Shown here piece after piece: positions 26,401-33,772 of a stretch of 39,392 nt of DNA. Position 1 is the stretch's first letter, and each line of letters starts with the position of its first letter. This stretch comes from Agrococcus beijingensis (GTDB lineage Bacteria > Actinomycetota > Actinomycetes > Actinomycetales > Microbacteriaceae). Under the pieces are notes generated by a model that saw only the letters and a list, made by a program, of their open reading frames with translations, did no database searches and was not told the DNA's origin. Both the position numbers and the translations under genes were made by a program. The stretch is from positions 2,640,718 through 2,680,109 of the forward strand of contig NZ_CP132360.1 of the NCBI RefSeq assembly GCF_030758955.1, read 5' to 3'.

Positions 26401-29157
26401 GCTCGCCCCCTGGTCGTCGACGATCCGGTAGCGGAACTCGTCGATGCCGCGGGCGTAGTCGCCGGCCTGGTAGCGCAGCGTCGACCTGCCCGCCTGCGTG
26501 ACGAAGCCCTGCGAGGGCGCGGTCGAGGGGCCGAGCAGCTGCACCGGGTCGCCGTTGGGGTCGGCGCTCGAGAGCGGCAGCGGCAGGTCGACGCTCGCTC
26601 CGCCGACCACGCGCGCCTCGACCGTCGGCACCGCCGGCGCCGCGTTGGTCGTGCGCGCCGCCGCCGCGACCTGCAGCGTGATGTCGGCGGTCGCGATCTG
26701 CCCGTCGGGGCCGCGCACGGCGTAGGTGGCGGTGAACGTGCCGGGCGTCGCCGGGGCGACGAAGCGCATCCGCTCGCCGTCCGCGAAGAGCAGGCCGCCC
26801 TCGGGCGGCGCGACGATCTCGGCCTGCAGCTCGAGCGGCAGCCCGTCGGGCTGCTCGTCGTTGGCGAGCACCGGGATGTCGACGAGCCCGCCGGGGCGCA
26901 CGGTGACGAGGTCGTCGCGCGCGATCGGGCTCTGCACGGCGGCCGCGCCGGTCGTCGACACGAGCAGCTGGCCGGTCGACGACTGCACGCCGTTCGTCAC
27001 CGTGAAGCGCACCGCGGCCTGCCCGTCGAGATCGTCGACGAGCGACAGCCGCAGCTGCTCGGCGTCGACCACCTCGGCGCGCACCGCCGGGTCGTCGCTC
27101 GACGCGAGGGCGAGCGCCAGCACGCCGCCGGAGGGGTCGTAGGCGAGGTCGTCGACGTCGAGCGCGACGGTGCCGATGGGCGGCAGCGCGGCCCGCACCG
27201 GCATCGTCACCGGCGCGCTCGAGGCGTCGGTCGCATCGAGCACGCGCACGAGCACGCGGCCCTCCATCGTCGTGACCCCGTCGGTGACCACGTAGGCGAA
27301 GCGCAGCAGCCCGGTGCCGTCGGGCCGCACGCGGATCGTGCCCTCGGCGAAGCTCGGCTCCACCGGCAGCCCGGGTGCGATCACGTTGTGCAGGCTGAGC
27401 TCGCCCTCGCCGCCCCTGGCCGCCAGCAGCGGCTCGAGCACCAGCTCCTGCCCCACGCGGGTGACGGCGGTCACCGGCTGCGCGCCGATCGCCACCGTGC
27501 CGGCGTGCACGGTCAGCACGATGGGCGCGGTCGACGTCGCCCGTCCGTCGCTCACGGTGACCTGCACCTCGCGCTCGGCGCCGGAGCCGCCGTCGGTGAA
27601 CTCGAGCCGGCCGTCGGCGCGCACGCTGACGCGGTCCGGCGCCTCGACCGACGCGCCCACCACCGCGAGCGGGTCGCCGTCGGGGTCGAGCCAGCCGTCG
27701 AGCGCATCCAGCACGAGCGTGCCGCCCGTCTCGAGCGTCGCCTGCGCGGGGCGCACGAGCTCCGGCGGCTCGTTGCCGACCCGCGGCAGCACCGTCGCGA
27801 CCGCCGTATCGTCCTCGACGCCGTCGGAGACCGCGTAGTCGATGCGGGTGGCTCCCGAGTCGGGAGCCTCGAGCCTGATGCTGCGGCCGTCGGGGGTGAT
27901 GGTGGCGGATGCGTCGCTGCGGTCGGTCGCGATCTCGGTGATCACGAGGGGGTCGCCGTTGGCATCGCTGTCGTTGAGCAGCACCGGCAGCACGGTCACG
28001 GCGCCGGGCCGGGCGCCGAGCTCGTCGTCCTCCGCCACGGGCGGCACCGGCGCGGCCTCGACGGTCTCCTCCACCGTCTCGCCGTCGGACGGCGCCTGCG
28101 GCGCGGGCTGGTCGTCGTCGACCTGCCAGCCCTCGATGCGGGCGCCCGAGCGGTCGATCGCCCAGGCGTCGCCGGTGCCGGAGTCGACGAGCGCGGTGGC
28201 GCTGCCGCGCTGCAGGATGCGCAGCGTCGCGTCGAGCGAGACGCCCTGCAGCGCGAGCACCACCGACTCCTCGCCCTCGCACGAGCGCCAGCCGGTGCCG
28301 TCCCGCCAGGCTGCGTACACGCATCCGTCACTGACGACCGGCCGCGCCGGCTGCCCGCTGGTGCCGGAGGCGAGCGTGGTGGCGGCGGGCACGCCGAGCT
28401 GCTGCCGCACGAGCGAGTCGTCGGTGGCGTACAGCACGGCGGATGCGTCGGGGCCGGGCTCCTGCAGGCGCACGTCGGTCGCGTCGACCGCCGTCTGCCA
28501 GGTGCTGGTCGACAGCACGCCCGAGCCCGCGTCGTAGAGCACCCACTGGTCGCCGAGCGCCGTCAGCTGCAGGTCGGGCGCCGACGGCGACACGGGGGCG
28601 CGGTCGCTCGAGGCGATCTCGCCGTCGTCGTCGACGCGCAGCACCCGCCCGAGGCCGGGCGAGGCCGCGAGCAGGCTCGTCTCGCTCAGCGCCGCGACGC
28701 CGCCGCGGCCGAGCGCGACGACCGGTGCGTCGAGCCCGATGCCCTCGGCGATCGCGCCGGCGGTGGTGCGCCAGACGTCGCCGGTCGTGGGCGAGGTGAT
28801 CGCGATGCGGTCGTCGCGCACGACCACCAGCGCGCCGGCGTCGATCGGCACCGCGGGGCCCGCCTGCGCGGCGCCCTCGCGGACGACGCGGATGGCGGAT
28901 GCGTCGCGGTCGACGATCACGGTGCCCGAGGGGGTCTGGTGCGCCTCGTCGACGCCGCCGACCTCGATGGTGCGCTCGATGGTGGCGTTCGCGGTGTTCG
29001 CGAGGCCGATCGCGCCGGCCCCGCCGTTCGCCACCCACACGCTCGAGCCGTCGAGCTGCGGCTCGATGGCCTGGTAGCCGGGGCTCAGCACCGCGCCGAC
29101 CACGATGCCGGACACCAGGATCGAGCCCAGCGCGAGGCCGAGGCGGCCGCGCTTCAC
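23416..29157 (-). CDS. Giant surface protein with Ig-like and fibronectin III modules
   Basis: 1913 residues, beginning at the GTG that overlaps the kinase stop by 4 nt. An N-terminal membrane helix (LGLALGSILVSGIVVGAVLS, about 5-24) anchors it; residues 35-340 form a beta-propeller-like region (SSVWVANGGAGAIGLANTAN). From about 350 come repeated cadherin/Big_9-like Ig modules with VLPVLLNDSDANGDPL and PVLANDEQPDGLPL consensus, and about 1430-1720 holds three fibronectin III domains (ITGYRVVNRAAGV, GLTPGRAYSIEVAATNRAGV). A cysteine-containing end (VTCRPLVPLDARPP) follows. Such proteins lie beside kinase-phosphatase-MoxR genes in many Microbacteriaceae; an adhesion or wall-scaffold role is an inference. 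Confidence 0.88.
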   Translation of the reverse strand: MKRGRLGLALGSILVSGIVVGAVLSPGYQAIEPQLDGSSVWVANGGAGAIGLANTANATIERTIEVGGVDEAHQTPSGTVIVDRDASAIRVVREGAAQAGPAVPIDAGALVVVRDDRIAITSPTTGDVWRTTAGAIAEGIGLDAPVVALGRGGVAALSETSLLAASPGLGRVLRVDDDGEIASSDRAPVSPSAPDLQLTALGDQWVLYDAGSGVLSTSTWQTAVDATDVRLQEPGPDASAVLYATDDSLVRQQLGVPAATTLASGTSGQPARPVVSDGCVYAAWRDGTGWRSCEGEESVVLALQGVSLDATLRILQRGSATALVDSGTGDAWAIDRSGARIEGWQVDDDQPAPQAPSDGETVEETVEAAPVPPVAEDDELGARPGAVTVLPVLLNDSDANGDPLVITEIATDRSDASATITPDGRSIRLEAPDSGATRIDYAVSDGVEDDTAVATVLPRVGNEPPELVRPAQATLETGGTLVLDALDGWLDPDGDPLAVVGASVEAPDRVSVRADGRLEFTDGGSGAEREVQVTVSDGRATSTAPIVLTVHAGTVAIGAQPVTAVTRVGQELVLEPLLAARGGEGELSLHNVIAPGLPVEPSFAEGTIRVRPDGTGLLRFAYVVTDGVTTMEGRVLVRVLDATDASSAPVTMPVRAALPPIGTVALDVDDLAYDPSGGVLALALASSDDPAVRAEVVDAEQLRLSLVDDLDGQAAVRFTVTNGVQSSTGQLLVSTTGAAAVQSPIARDDLVTVRPGGLVDIPVLANDEQPDGLPLELQAEIVAPPEGGLLFADGERMRFVAPATPGTFTATYAVRGPDGQIATADITLQVAAAARTTNAAPAVPTVEARVVGGASVDLPLPLSSADPNGDPVQLLGPSTAPSQGFVTQAGRSTLRYQAGDYARGIDEFRYRIVDDQGASAEGLVRVVVVEPSPALPPVLGGDRAAMRPDSTLVVPVLDNDSDPAGLPLEIVDVQTASPGASAEIRDDAVLVTAGPGSTDIGVVVTVENSAGTAAASWLRLDVDPAAPPPPPDVLDVQVAIQSIAEADAVRIDPLDHATVRDGRTDALAASLPLITEGVVLRDDGTIEIAVADRTRFVPFTVARTDDPSAQTTAVIAVPGRRDALPQLKAGVAPLTVSAGETLEIAVDDVVDTVDGQGAEITDASTVQASPTDGSNPVIDLKTLRFVPQPGYFGPASITFEVTDGDGAGDPDGRVATIVLPIEVLAGDGVPLTVLGSFVQLEPGTERVIDLGRVTRAPDPARLAGASWSLAGTVPEGFQASIAGAQLTVRALDQTDPGTIAELPIGVRDSAGVGLPGAIVLSVISTTAPLAAPLPDEVTVQRGAAATVSPLLNDEASNPFPTTPLRIGAMRDGGAAQRGITAAVSGDTVQITASPGAVIGATIVQVLVLDATGQPGRGVWSPITVTVQDVPDAPAPPVQAFEEHIDGVVTMAIEPPVSNGSPITGYRVVNRAAGVDVACGATPRCRIEGLPPGVELRLQAIATNALGDSLPSEPSEPVHADQLPALVPGVQAAPSTAPGAVRVVWQGVPQPAGGTPIEAYLVRVSGGGLDQLVRVGANERAAVVSGLTPGRAYSIEVAATNRAGVPDASWRWPAAPLPFTAVGQPATGPVLITGNDGGRVTVRWSAVDAGGAAAVRYTAHVEPIGAVHACTSTGTGTPAGDTALEASLPIADGSRSVVAVTADNGWHCSVSVSDPIFGTPMPVDPSAATVAAGVAQAQARDDAVDLQLVRAPTPADGTWLEARVTQAPQTVEPAWVRVSQGSWLTPTQTAFGYGRTANVELRVCAPSGAGAGGVCSEPRGVGAEMPLSLRAEVVTCRPLVPLDARPPANATLLAQGSVVASYLVGAAWSPERPSTEPVPAGATEVRARGVVTYAESGAPQEYRDLLPTVAGCGL

Positions 29158-30512
29158 GGCAGCGGCTCCCCGCACGCCTCGGTGGTCTCGCCGGTCGATC
29201 CGTCGCGGTTGACGGCCACGGTGATGCACAGCCGATCGCCCGCGGCGCCCGACATCGCGAACTCGCGGCCGCCCTGGATCAGCGCATCCCCGGTCGACGT
29301 GCGCACGTGATAGGTGTCGGTGTCGACCAGGCCCGGATCCTCCCAGGCGAACGCGACACGGCCAGGCTGCGCCTCGACCGCGATCTCGCCGACGACGGGG
29401 ATCTGCGTGGTCAGGCTCGCGAGCGCGAACGCCGCGGCGGTGACGATGCCCAGCACGACGACGCTCGCGGCCGCGATGCCGATGCCGACGGCGAAGCGCT
29501 TCGGCTTCTGCGGCTGGCGCCGGCCGGTCGACTGCGAGATGTCGACCCGGCTGCCGGTGATGCCGGGAGACCGACGCGACCTGCGCTGTCGCAGCCGCAG
29601 CGCATCCGAGTCGTCCTCCGTCTCCGCCTCGATGACGGCGTCTGCCGCCCACGCGTCGACCTCGACCTCGATCGGGGTGACGTCGAAGCCGAGCTCGGCC
29701 TGCACGCGCTGCAGCTCGAGCAGCATCGCCTCGACGCTCTCGAAGCGGTCGCCGGGCTTGGCGGCCAGGGCCTTGTCGAGCACGGTGCGCAGCGCCGAGG
29801 GGATCGCGCGCGACGGCAGCAGGTCGTGCGCGATGATGCGCTCGGTGAGCGCGGCGTGGTCGTTGGCCCGGCCGGGCTGCTCGGCGGGGCTGCGGCCGGC
29901 GATGAGCGAGAAGACGGTCGCGCCGAGCGACCACACCTCGGTCGCGATGGTGCCGCCGGTGTCGCCGCGCAGCACCTCCGGCGCGGCCCACGGCACCGAG
30001 ACGCCGGCGGCCTCGGTCGCGTCGTGCTGCAGGCCGGCGATGCCGAAGTCGCTGAGCACGGGGTGGCCGAACGAGGTGGTGAGGATGTTGGCGGGCTTGA
30101 TGTCGCGGTGCAGCACGCCGGCGCGGTGCGCGGTCTCGAGCGCTGCGCCGATGCGTATCGCCACGCGCATGGCGGCCTCGGGCGCGAGCGGCTCGGTGCG
30201 GAATCGCTCGCCCAGCTCGGGGCTGGCGAGCTCCATGACCAGGTACGGGCGGCCATCGCTGGCGACGGATGCGCTGTGGACGGTGAGGATGCTGGGGTGC
30301 GACGAGAGGCGCCCCATCAGGTTGACCTCGCTGCGGAACGACCGGCGGACCTCCTCGTCGACGAGCTCGGCGAGCAGCACCTTGACCGCCACCGGTCGGC
30401 GCGGCAGCGCCTGCTCGTAGAGGAACACGTCGGCGTAGCCGCCCGTGCCCAGCACGTGCAGGTGCGAGAAGCCGGGCAGGACCGGCGGCGCTGAGGGGAG
30501 CCGCCTGGCCAT
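29154..30512 (-). CDS. Membrane Ser/Thr protein kinase
   Basis: 452 residues; ATG overlaps the phosphatase stop by one base. Hanks-type kinase domain (about 14-280): glycine loop LGTGGYADVFLYE, catalytic Lys44 in VAVK, Glu62, HRDIKPANIL (Asp137, Asn142), SDFGIAG (Asp155) and PWAAPEV. All catalytic residues are intact. A disordered linker (280-340), one membrane helix (about 340-365) and an 87-residue extracellular domain (VAFAWEDPGLVDTDTYHV, with CITVAVNRDGSTGETTEACG) that looks like a single FN3-type domain with a cysteine pair. The partner phosphatase is upstream and the giant surface protein downstream. Confidence 0.92.
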   Translation of the reverse strand: MARRLPSAPPVLPGFSHLHVLGTGGYADVFLYEQALPRRPVAVKVLLAELVDEEVRRSFRSEVNLMGRLSSHPSILTVHSASVASDGRPYLVMELASPELGERFRTEPLAPEAAMRVAIRIGAALETAHRAGVLHRDIKPANILTTSFGHPVLSDFGIAGLQHDATEAAGVSVPWAAPEVLRGDTGGTIATEVWSLGATVFSLIAGRSPAEQPGRANDHAALTERIIAHDLLPSRAIPSALRTVLDKALAAKPGDRFESVEAMLLELQRVQAELGFDVTPIEVEVDAWAADAVIEAETEDDSDALRLRQRRSRRSPGITGSRVDISQSTGRRQPQKPKRFAVGIGIAAASVVVLGIVTAAAFALASLTTQIPVVGEIAVEAQPGRVAFAWEDPGLVDTDTYHVRTSTGDALIQGGREFAMSGAAGDRLCITVAVNRDGSTGETTEACGEPLP

Positions 30513-31354
30513 CAGGACCGCCTGGGCTCCTCGTCGCGCAGCGTCGTCCGCGGCACGGTGCGGTCGACGTCGTCGACGGTGGGGGCCTGCGTGACATCGA
30601 TGACGATGACGGTCACGTTGTCGCGGCCGCCGCTGTCGAGCGCCGCGGCGACGAGCGCCTGCGCGGCGTCGGCCGGCTCGTCGTGCTCCCACAGCAGGCG
30701 CTCGATGTCGACGTCGTGGAGCTCCTTGGTGAGGCCGTCGGAGCAGACGAGCAGGCGCAGCTGCGGCATGATCGGCAGCAGGAAGTAGTCGGGCACCGGG
30801 TCGATGCCGGCGCCGACGCCCCGCGTGACCACGTTGGCCTCGGGGTGCGTCTCGGCCTCCTCCTCGGTGAGCAGGCCCGCGTCGATGAGCTCCTGCACGA
30901 CCGAGTGGTCGATGGTGATGCGGGTGAGCCGCTCCCCCAGCATCGCGTAGGTGCGCGAGTCGCCCACGTTGAAGACGGCGAAGTGCGGGGCGCCCTCGTG
31001 CAGCGCGAACGCGCAGCCGGTGACCGTGGTGCCCGCGGCGCCCTCGCCGTCGCCCAGCAGCTCGATCTCGTCGGTGGCGCGGCGCAGCGCCTGGACGACG
31101 TCGATCGGCTCGACCGTCTCGAGCCCGCCGAGGGCGCCGAGCTGCTCGGCGACCGCCTTGCTGGCCAGATCGCCGTGCGAGTGCCCGCCCATCCCGTCGG
31201 CCACCGCGAACACCGGTGGCTGGGTGACGAGGGAGTCCTCGTTGTGCTGGCGGCGGAAGCCGGTGTCGGTCAAGCCGGCCCAGCGCACAGCGAACTGGCG
31301 GGCCTCCGGCCCCTGTGTCGCGTACTCGCCGCTCGCCGCTCCGATGTGGGTCAC
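30512..31354 (-). CDS. PP2C-type Ser/Thr phosphatase
   Basis: 280 residues from GTG 31354 (GGAGG ends 2 nt upstream; the in-frame start at 31393 lacks support). Metal-binding PPM motifs in order: RRQHNEDSL, VADGMGGHSHGDLAS, NVGDSRTYAM, LVCSDGLTKEL and GGRDNVTVIVID. It should dephosphorylate the adjacent kinase and its targets. The family is manganese-dependent and cytoplasmic. It is the first gene of the coupled operon; a promoter was not resolved. Confidence 0.94.
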   Translation of the reverse strand: MTHIGAASGEYATQGPEARQFAVRWAGLTDTGFRRQHNEDSLVTQPPVFAVADGMGGHSHGDLASKAVAEQLGALGGLETVEPIDVVQALRRATDEIELLGDGEGAAGTTVTGCAFALHEGAPHFAVFNVGDSRTYAMLGERLTRITIDHSVVQELIDAGLLTEEEAETHPEANVVTRGVGAGIDPVPDYFLLPIMPQLRLLVCSDGLTKELHDVDIERLLWEHDEPADAAQALVAAALDSGGRDNVTVIVIDVTQAPTVDDVDRTVPRTTLRDEEPRRS

Positions 31355-31412
31355 GTCCTCCAGTCTTCCATGCTCGTGGCGTCGCGCCCGCATCGCGGCC
31401 CCCTGCGGGTCG

Positions 31413-32597
31413 CTACAGGCGCCCCTTGAGGATGCGATGCCAGTACACCTGGGGCAGCCCGAAGCGGTCGAGCACGTGCCAGAGCGGGCTGGATCGGATC
31501 TCGTCGGGCACCGGCAGGCTGCGCCGCACCTGCAGCGATCGGTCGTACTCTCCGAAGGAGAGGCTGCGGCGCGCCGTCGCGATCGGGGCGACGGTGTAGC
31601 CGTCGTAGCGCTCGAGCGGCTGGCCGGCGCGCGCCAGCCGGATGTTCTCGACGACGAGCTTCACCTGCTGGCGCAGCGCCCCTCCGGTGCGCGCGTCGCC
31701 GAGGTCGCCGGCGTCGCCGACCACCCAGATCCGCGGATGCTGGGGGTGCCGGAGCGTCTCGGGGTCGACGGCGGCGAACCCGCCGGTGCCCTCGCCGTCG
31801 AGGCCGGAGTCGGCGATCAGCCGCGGCGCCGCGTACGGCGGGTGCAGCCCGACCAGGTCGGCCTGCTCGACCGCCTCGCCCGCAGGACCGCGCAGCGTGA
31901 CCGCGTCGCCGTCGATGCTGGTGATGCGGGTGCCGAGGCGCACCTCGACCCCGTAGTCGTCGAGGTGGCGCCGAATCTCTTGCTCGATCGCCGCGACCGG
32001 GTGCAGCCGCGCTGCCTCGTGGACGAGGGTGACGCGGATGCGGTCGAGGGTGCCCGCCGCGCGCCAGGTGTCGCAGGCGATGAAGAGCGGCTTGAACGCG
32101 GTCTCGAGGCCGGAGGCAGGTTGCGCGTGCACCTGGAAGATCGCCGTGCCGCCTGCCATCGCGTCGATGCGGGTGCGCGAGCGCTCGAGCTCGGCATCGA
32201 CGAAGGTGGTGATCGCGGTGCCGTCGGCGAGGGCCTGCTCGGCGCCCGGCAGCCGGCTCCAGTCGATGCGGGCGCCCGGGGCGAGCACGATGTCGCGCCC
32301 GCGCACCTCGCTGCCGTCGGCGCACCGCACCGAGCGGCGCACGGGGTCGATCGCGACCGCGGCGGTGCGATGCCAGACGACCCCGTCGGGGATGAGCGAG
32401 GACTGCGGCCGCACGAGCTCGTCGGGGCTCGCGAGCCCGGTGCCGACGTAGTGCTGCAGCGGCTTGTAGACGTGCCGGTCGGAGGGCTCGATCAGGCCGA
32501 CGTCGAGGCAGCCCCGGCGCCGCAGTCGGGCTGCGGCCGAGATGCCGCCGTTGCCGCCGCCGATCACCAGGACGTCGTGCACGTGTGCTGTGGACAT
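31413..32597 (-). CDS. Sulfide:quinone oxidoreductase-like FAD protein
   Basis: 394 residues. FAD-binding VLVIGGGNGGISAAARL near the N-terminus, then EPSDRHVYKPLQHYVGTG, matching SQR-type flavoproteins (typically YxPLW), and a C-terminal IWVVGDAGDLGDARTGGALR cofactor-contact motif. In true SQRs the segment before the second dinucleotide fold carries a P-x-KCAGAPQK cysteine; here the region is QPASGLETAFKPLFIACDTW, without a Cys there. The only nearby Cys is in ACDTW. So it is SQR-like, and sulfide oxidation is doubtful. A TAGCGT 6 nt before the ATG may be a -10, but its TAG is also the stop of the upstream gene. Confidence 0.8.
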   Translation of the reverse strand: MSTAHVHDVLVIGGGNGGISAAARLRRRGCLDVGLIEPSDRHVYKPLQHYVGTGLASPDELVRPQSSLIPDGVVWHRTAAVAIDPVRRSVRCADGSEVRGRDIVLAPGARIDWSRLPGAEQALADGTAITTFVDAELERSRTRIDAMAGGTAIFQVHAQPASGLETAFKPLFIACDTWRAAGTLDRIRVTLVHEAARLHPVAAIEQEIRRHLDDYGVEVRLGTRITSIDGDAVTLRGPAGEAVEQADLVGLHPPYAAPRLIADSGLDGEGTGGFAAVDPETLRHPQHPRIWVVGDAGDLGDARTGGALRQQVKLVVENIRLARAGQPLERYDGYTVAPIATARRSLSFGEYDRSLQVRRSLPVPDEIRSSPLWHVLDRFGLPQVYWHRILKGRL

Positions 32598-32606
32598 GCG
32601 GTGACG

Positions 32607-33707
32607 CTACTCCGTGCACCCGGGATGCAGCACCCAGTCCGGCGCCCCCTTCGCGTCGACGATGTCGCGCAGCAGCGGCGCCATGGTGAGGTGCGGGTCG
32701 ACGGCCATCGCGAGCTCGGCGCAGCGGCCGGCGGTGCGCCCCCGGCCGAGGAAGAAGTGCAGGAAGCCGACGATCACGAGGCCCGGGCCCCGCAGCTCGA
32801 GCGGCGTCGCCTCGGCGATCGCCGTCCAGCGGCGCAGCCGATCGTGGAGGCGCTCCGGGTCGGGGGCCGGCCCGCAGCCGAGGAAGCGGTTGGCGGCCGC
32901 GTCGGGCACCGCGGAGTCCGCGTCGCCGAGCACCGCGAGGGTACCCGCCGCGGCGCTCGCGCCGTCGATGGCGATCTCGATGGCGAGGTCGCGCATCGCA
33001 GGGGCCTCGACCAGCAGGATCGCGAGCGCCGCGGCCTTCGCGGGGTCGATGCCGAGCGCCCCCGGGCCTGCCCCGATCCGGGGCGCGAGCTCGACCGCGG
33101 CCTCGAGCGCGGCGATCGGGTCGTCGTGCGCGAGGTGGAGGTCGACGTCGTCGAGATCGTCGAGCCAGGCGGCGACATCGGCGGCGGCCTTGCTGTCGCG
33201 CGTCGCCGGCACGCCGGGCACGGGAGCGAGGTCGGGCACGCCGGGCGCCGGGTCGTCGAGCAGGTCGAGCTCGGCCAGCGGCCCGCGGGCGCACTCCGGC
33301 GAGGCGTAGTCGCCCCACGCGTCGGGTCCGAGCGCGAGCAGCTCGAGCGTGCGGATCCCCGCACGGGAGAGCTGGCGGGCGAGGTGCCGCATCTCGTCGC
33401 GCAGCGGCAGCGGGTCGGCGCCGAGCGGCGCCTCGAGGCACGCGACGAGCACGACGGCGTCGCAGCCGCGACCGCCCGCGCGGATCGCTCCCGCGAGCGC
33501 CGCCACCGACCGCCGCTCGGGCAGGTCGAGCGCCATGGGCATGCCCGAGCGGCCGCTCGACAGCGGCAATGCGATGAGCGAGGGTGTCTCGACGGGGCCG
33601 ACGAGCCGGGGCAGCAGCTGCAGCAGCGACTGCGGGGTGCGGATCTTCACGGTGTCCATGAGCGGAGGGTGCGGCAGCCGGTGCCCGGCGTGTGCGGAGA
33701 CCGTCAT
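32607..33707 (-). CDS. DUF4192 protein
   Basis: 366 residues. Begins with RTPQSLLQLLPRLVGPVETP and ends with FLHFFLGRGRTAGRCAELAM AVDPHLTMA (the usual DUF4192 ending, with an ALAVDP-like turn). Two-part alpha/beta layout with a poorly conserved middle. DUF4192 is nearly universal in actinobacteria but unassigned. Divergent from copB, with 65 bp between starts, so it could be influenced by the copper operator there, though this is not shown. Confidence 0.87.
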   Translation of the reverse strand: MTVSAHAGHRLPHPPLMDTVKIRTPQSLLQLLPRLVGPVETPSLIALPLSSGRSGMPMALDLPERRSVAALAGAIRAGGRGCDAVVLVACLEAPLGADPLPLRDEMRHLARQLSRAGIRTLELLALGPDAWGDYASPECARGPLAELDLLDDPAPGVPDLAPVPGVPATRDSKAAADVAAWLDDLDDVDLHLAHDDPIAALEAAVELAPRIGAGPGALGIDPAKAAALAILLVEAPAMRDLAIEIAIDGASAAAGTLAVLGDADSAVPDAAANRFLGCGPAPDPERLHDRLRRWTAIAEATPLELRGPGLVIVGFLHFFLGRGRTAGRCAELAMAVDPHLTMAPLLRDIVDAKGAPDWVLHPGCTE

Positions 33708-33737
33708 CGGGTGTGGACAACCGGCGCGGCAAGCGCC

Positions 33738-33766
33738 TTGCCAGATACCCCCGGGGGGTATACGGT
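33738..33766 (+). promoter_or_regulatory. copB promoter with CsoR-like operator in the spacer
   Basis: TTGCCA (33738-33743) and TACGGT (33761-33766) are 17 bp apart, the optimal spacing, and the -10 is 6 nt before the copB ATG. The spacer holds ATACCCCCGGGGGGTAT (33745-33761), a near-perfect palindrome of the C-run/G-run kind bound by copper-sensing CsoR repressors. Binding there would block RNA polymerase. No csoR gene is in the window. Confidence 0.75.
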
Positions 33767-33772
33767 CGGGGC

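Noticed and set aside
23416..30597. A single giant protein of about 2,400 residues including the kinase region
   Set aside because: The upstream 1,440 bases of that frame are the kinase gene in another frame; the real start is the GTG overlapping the kinase stop at 29157.
31413..32597. Sulfide:quinone oxidoreductase as a firm call
   Set aside because: The active-site cysteine segment is missing; named only as SQR-like.
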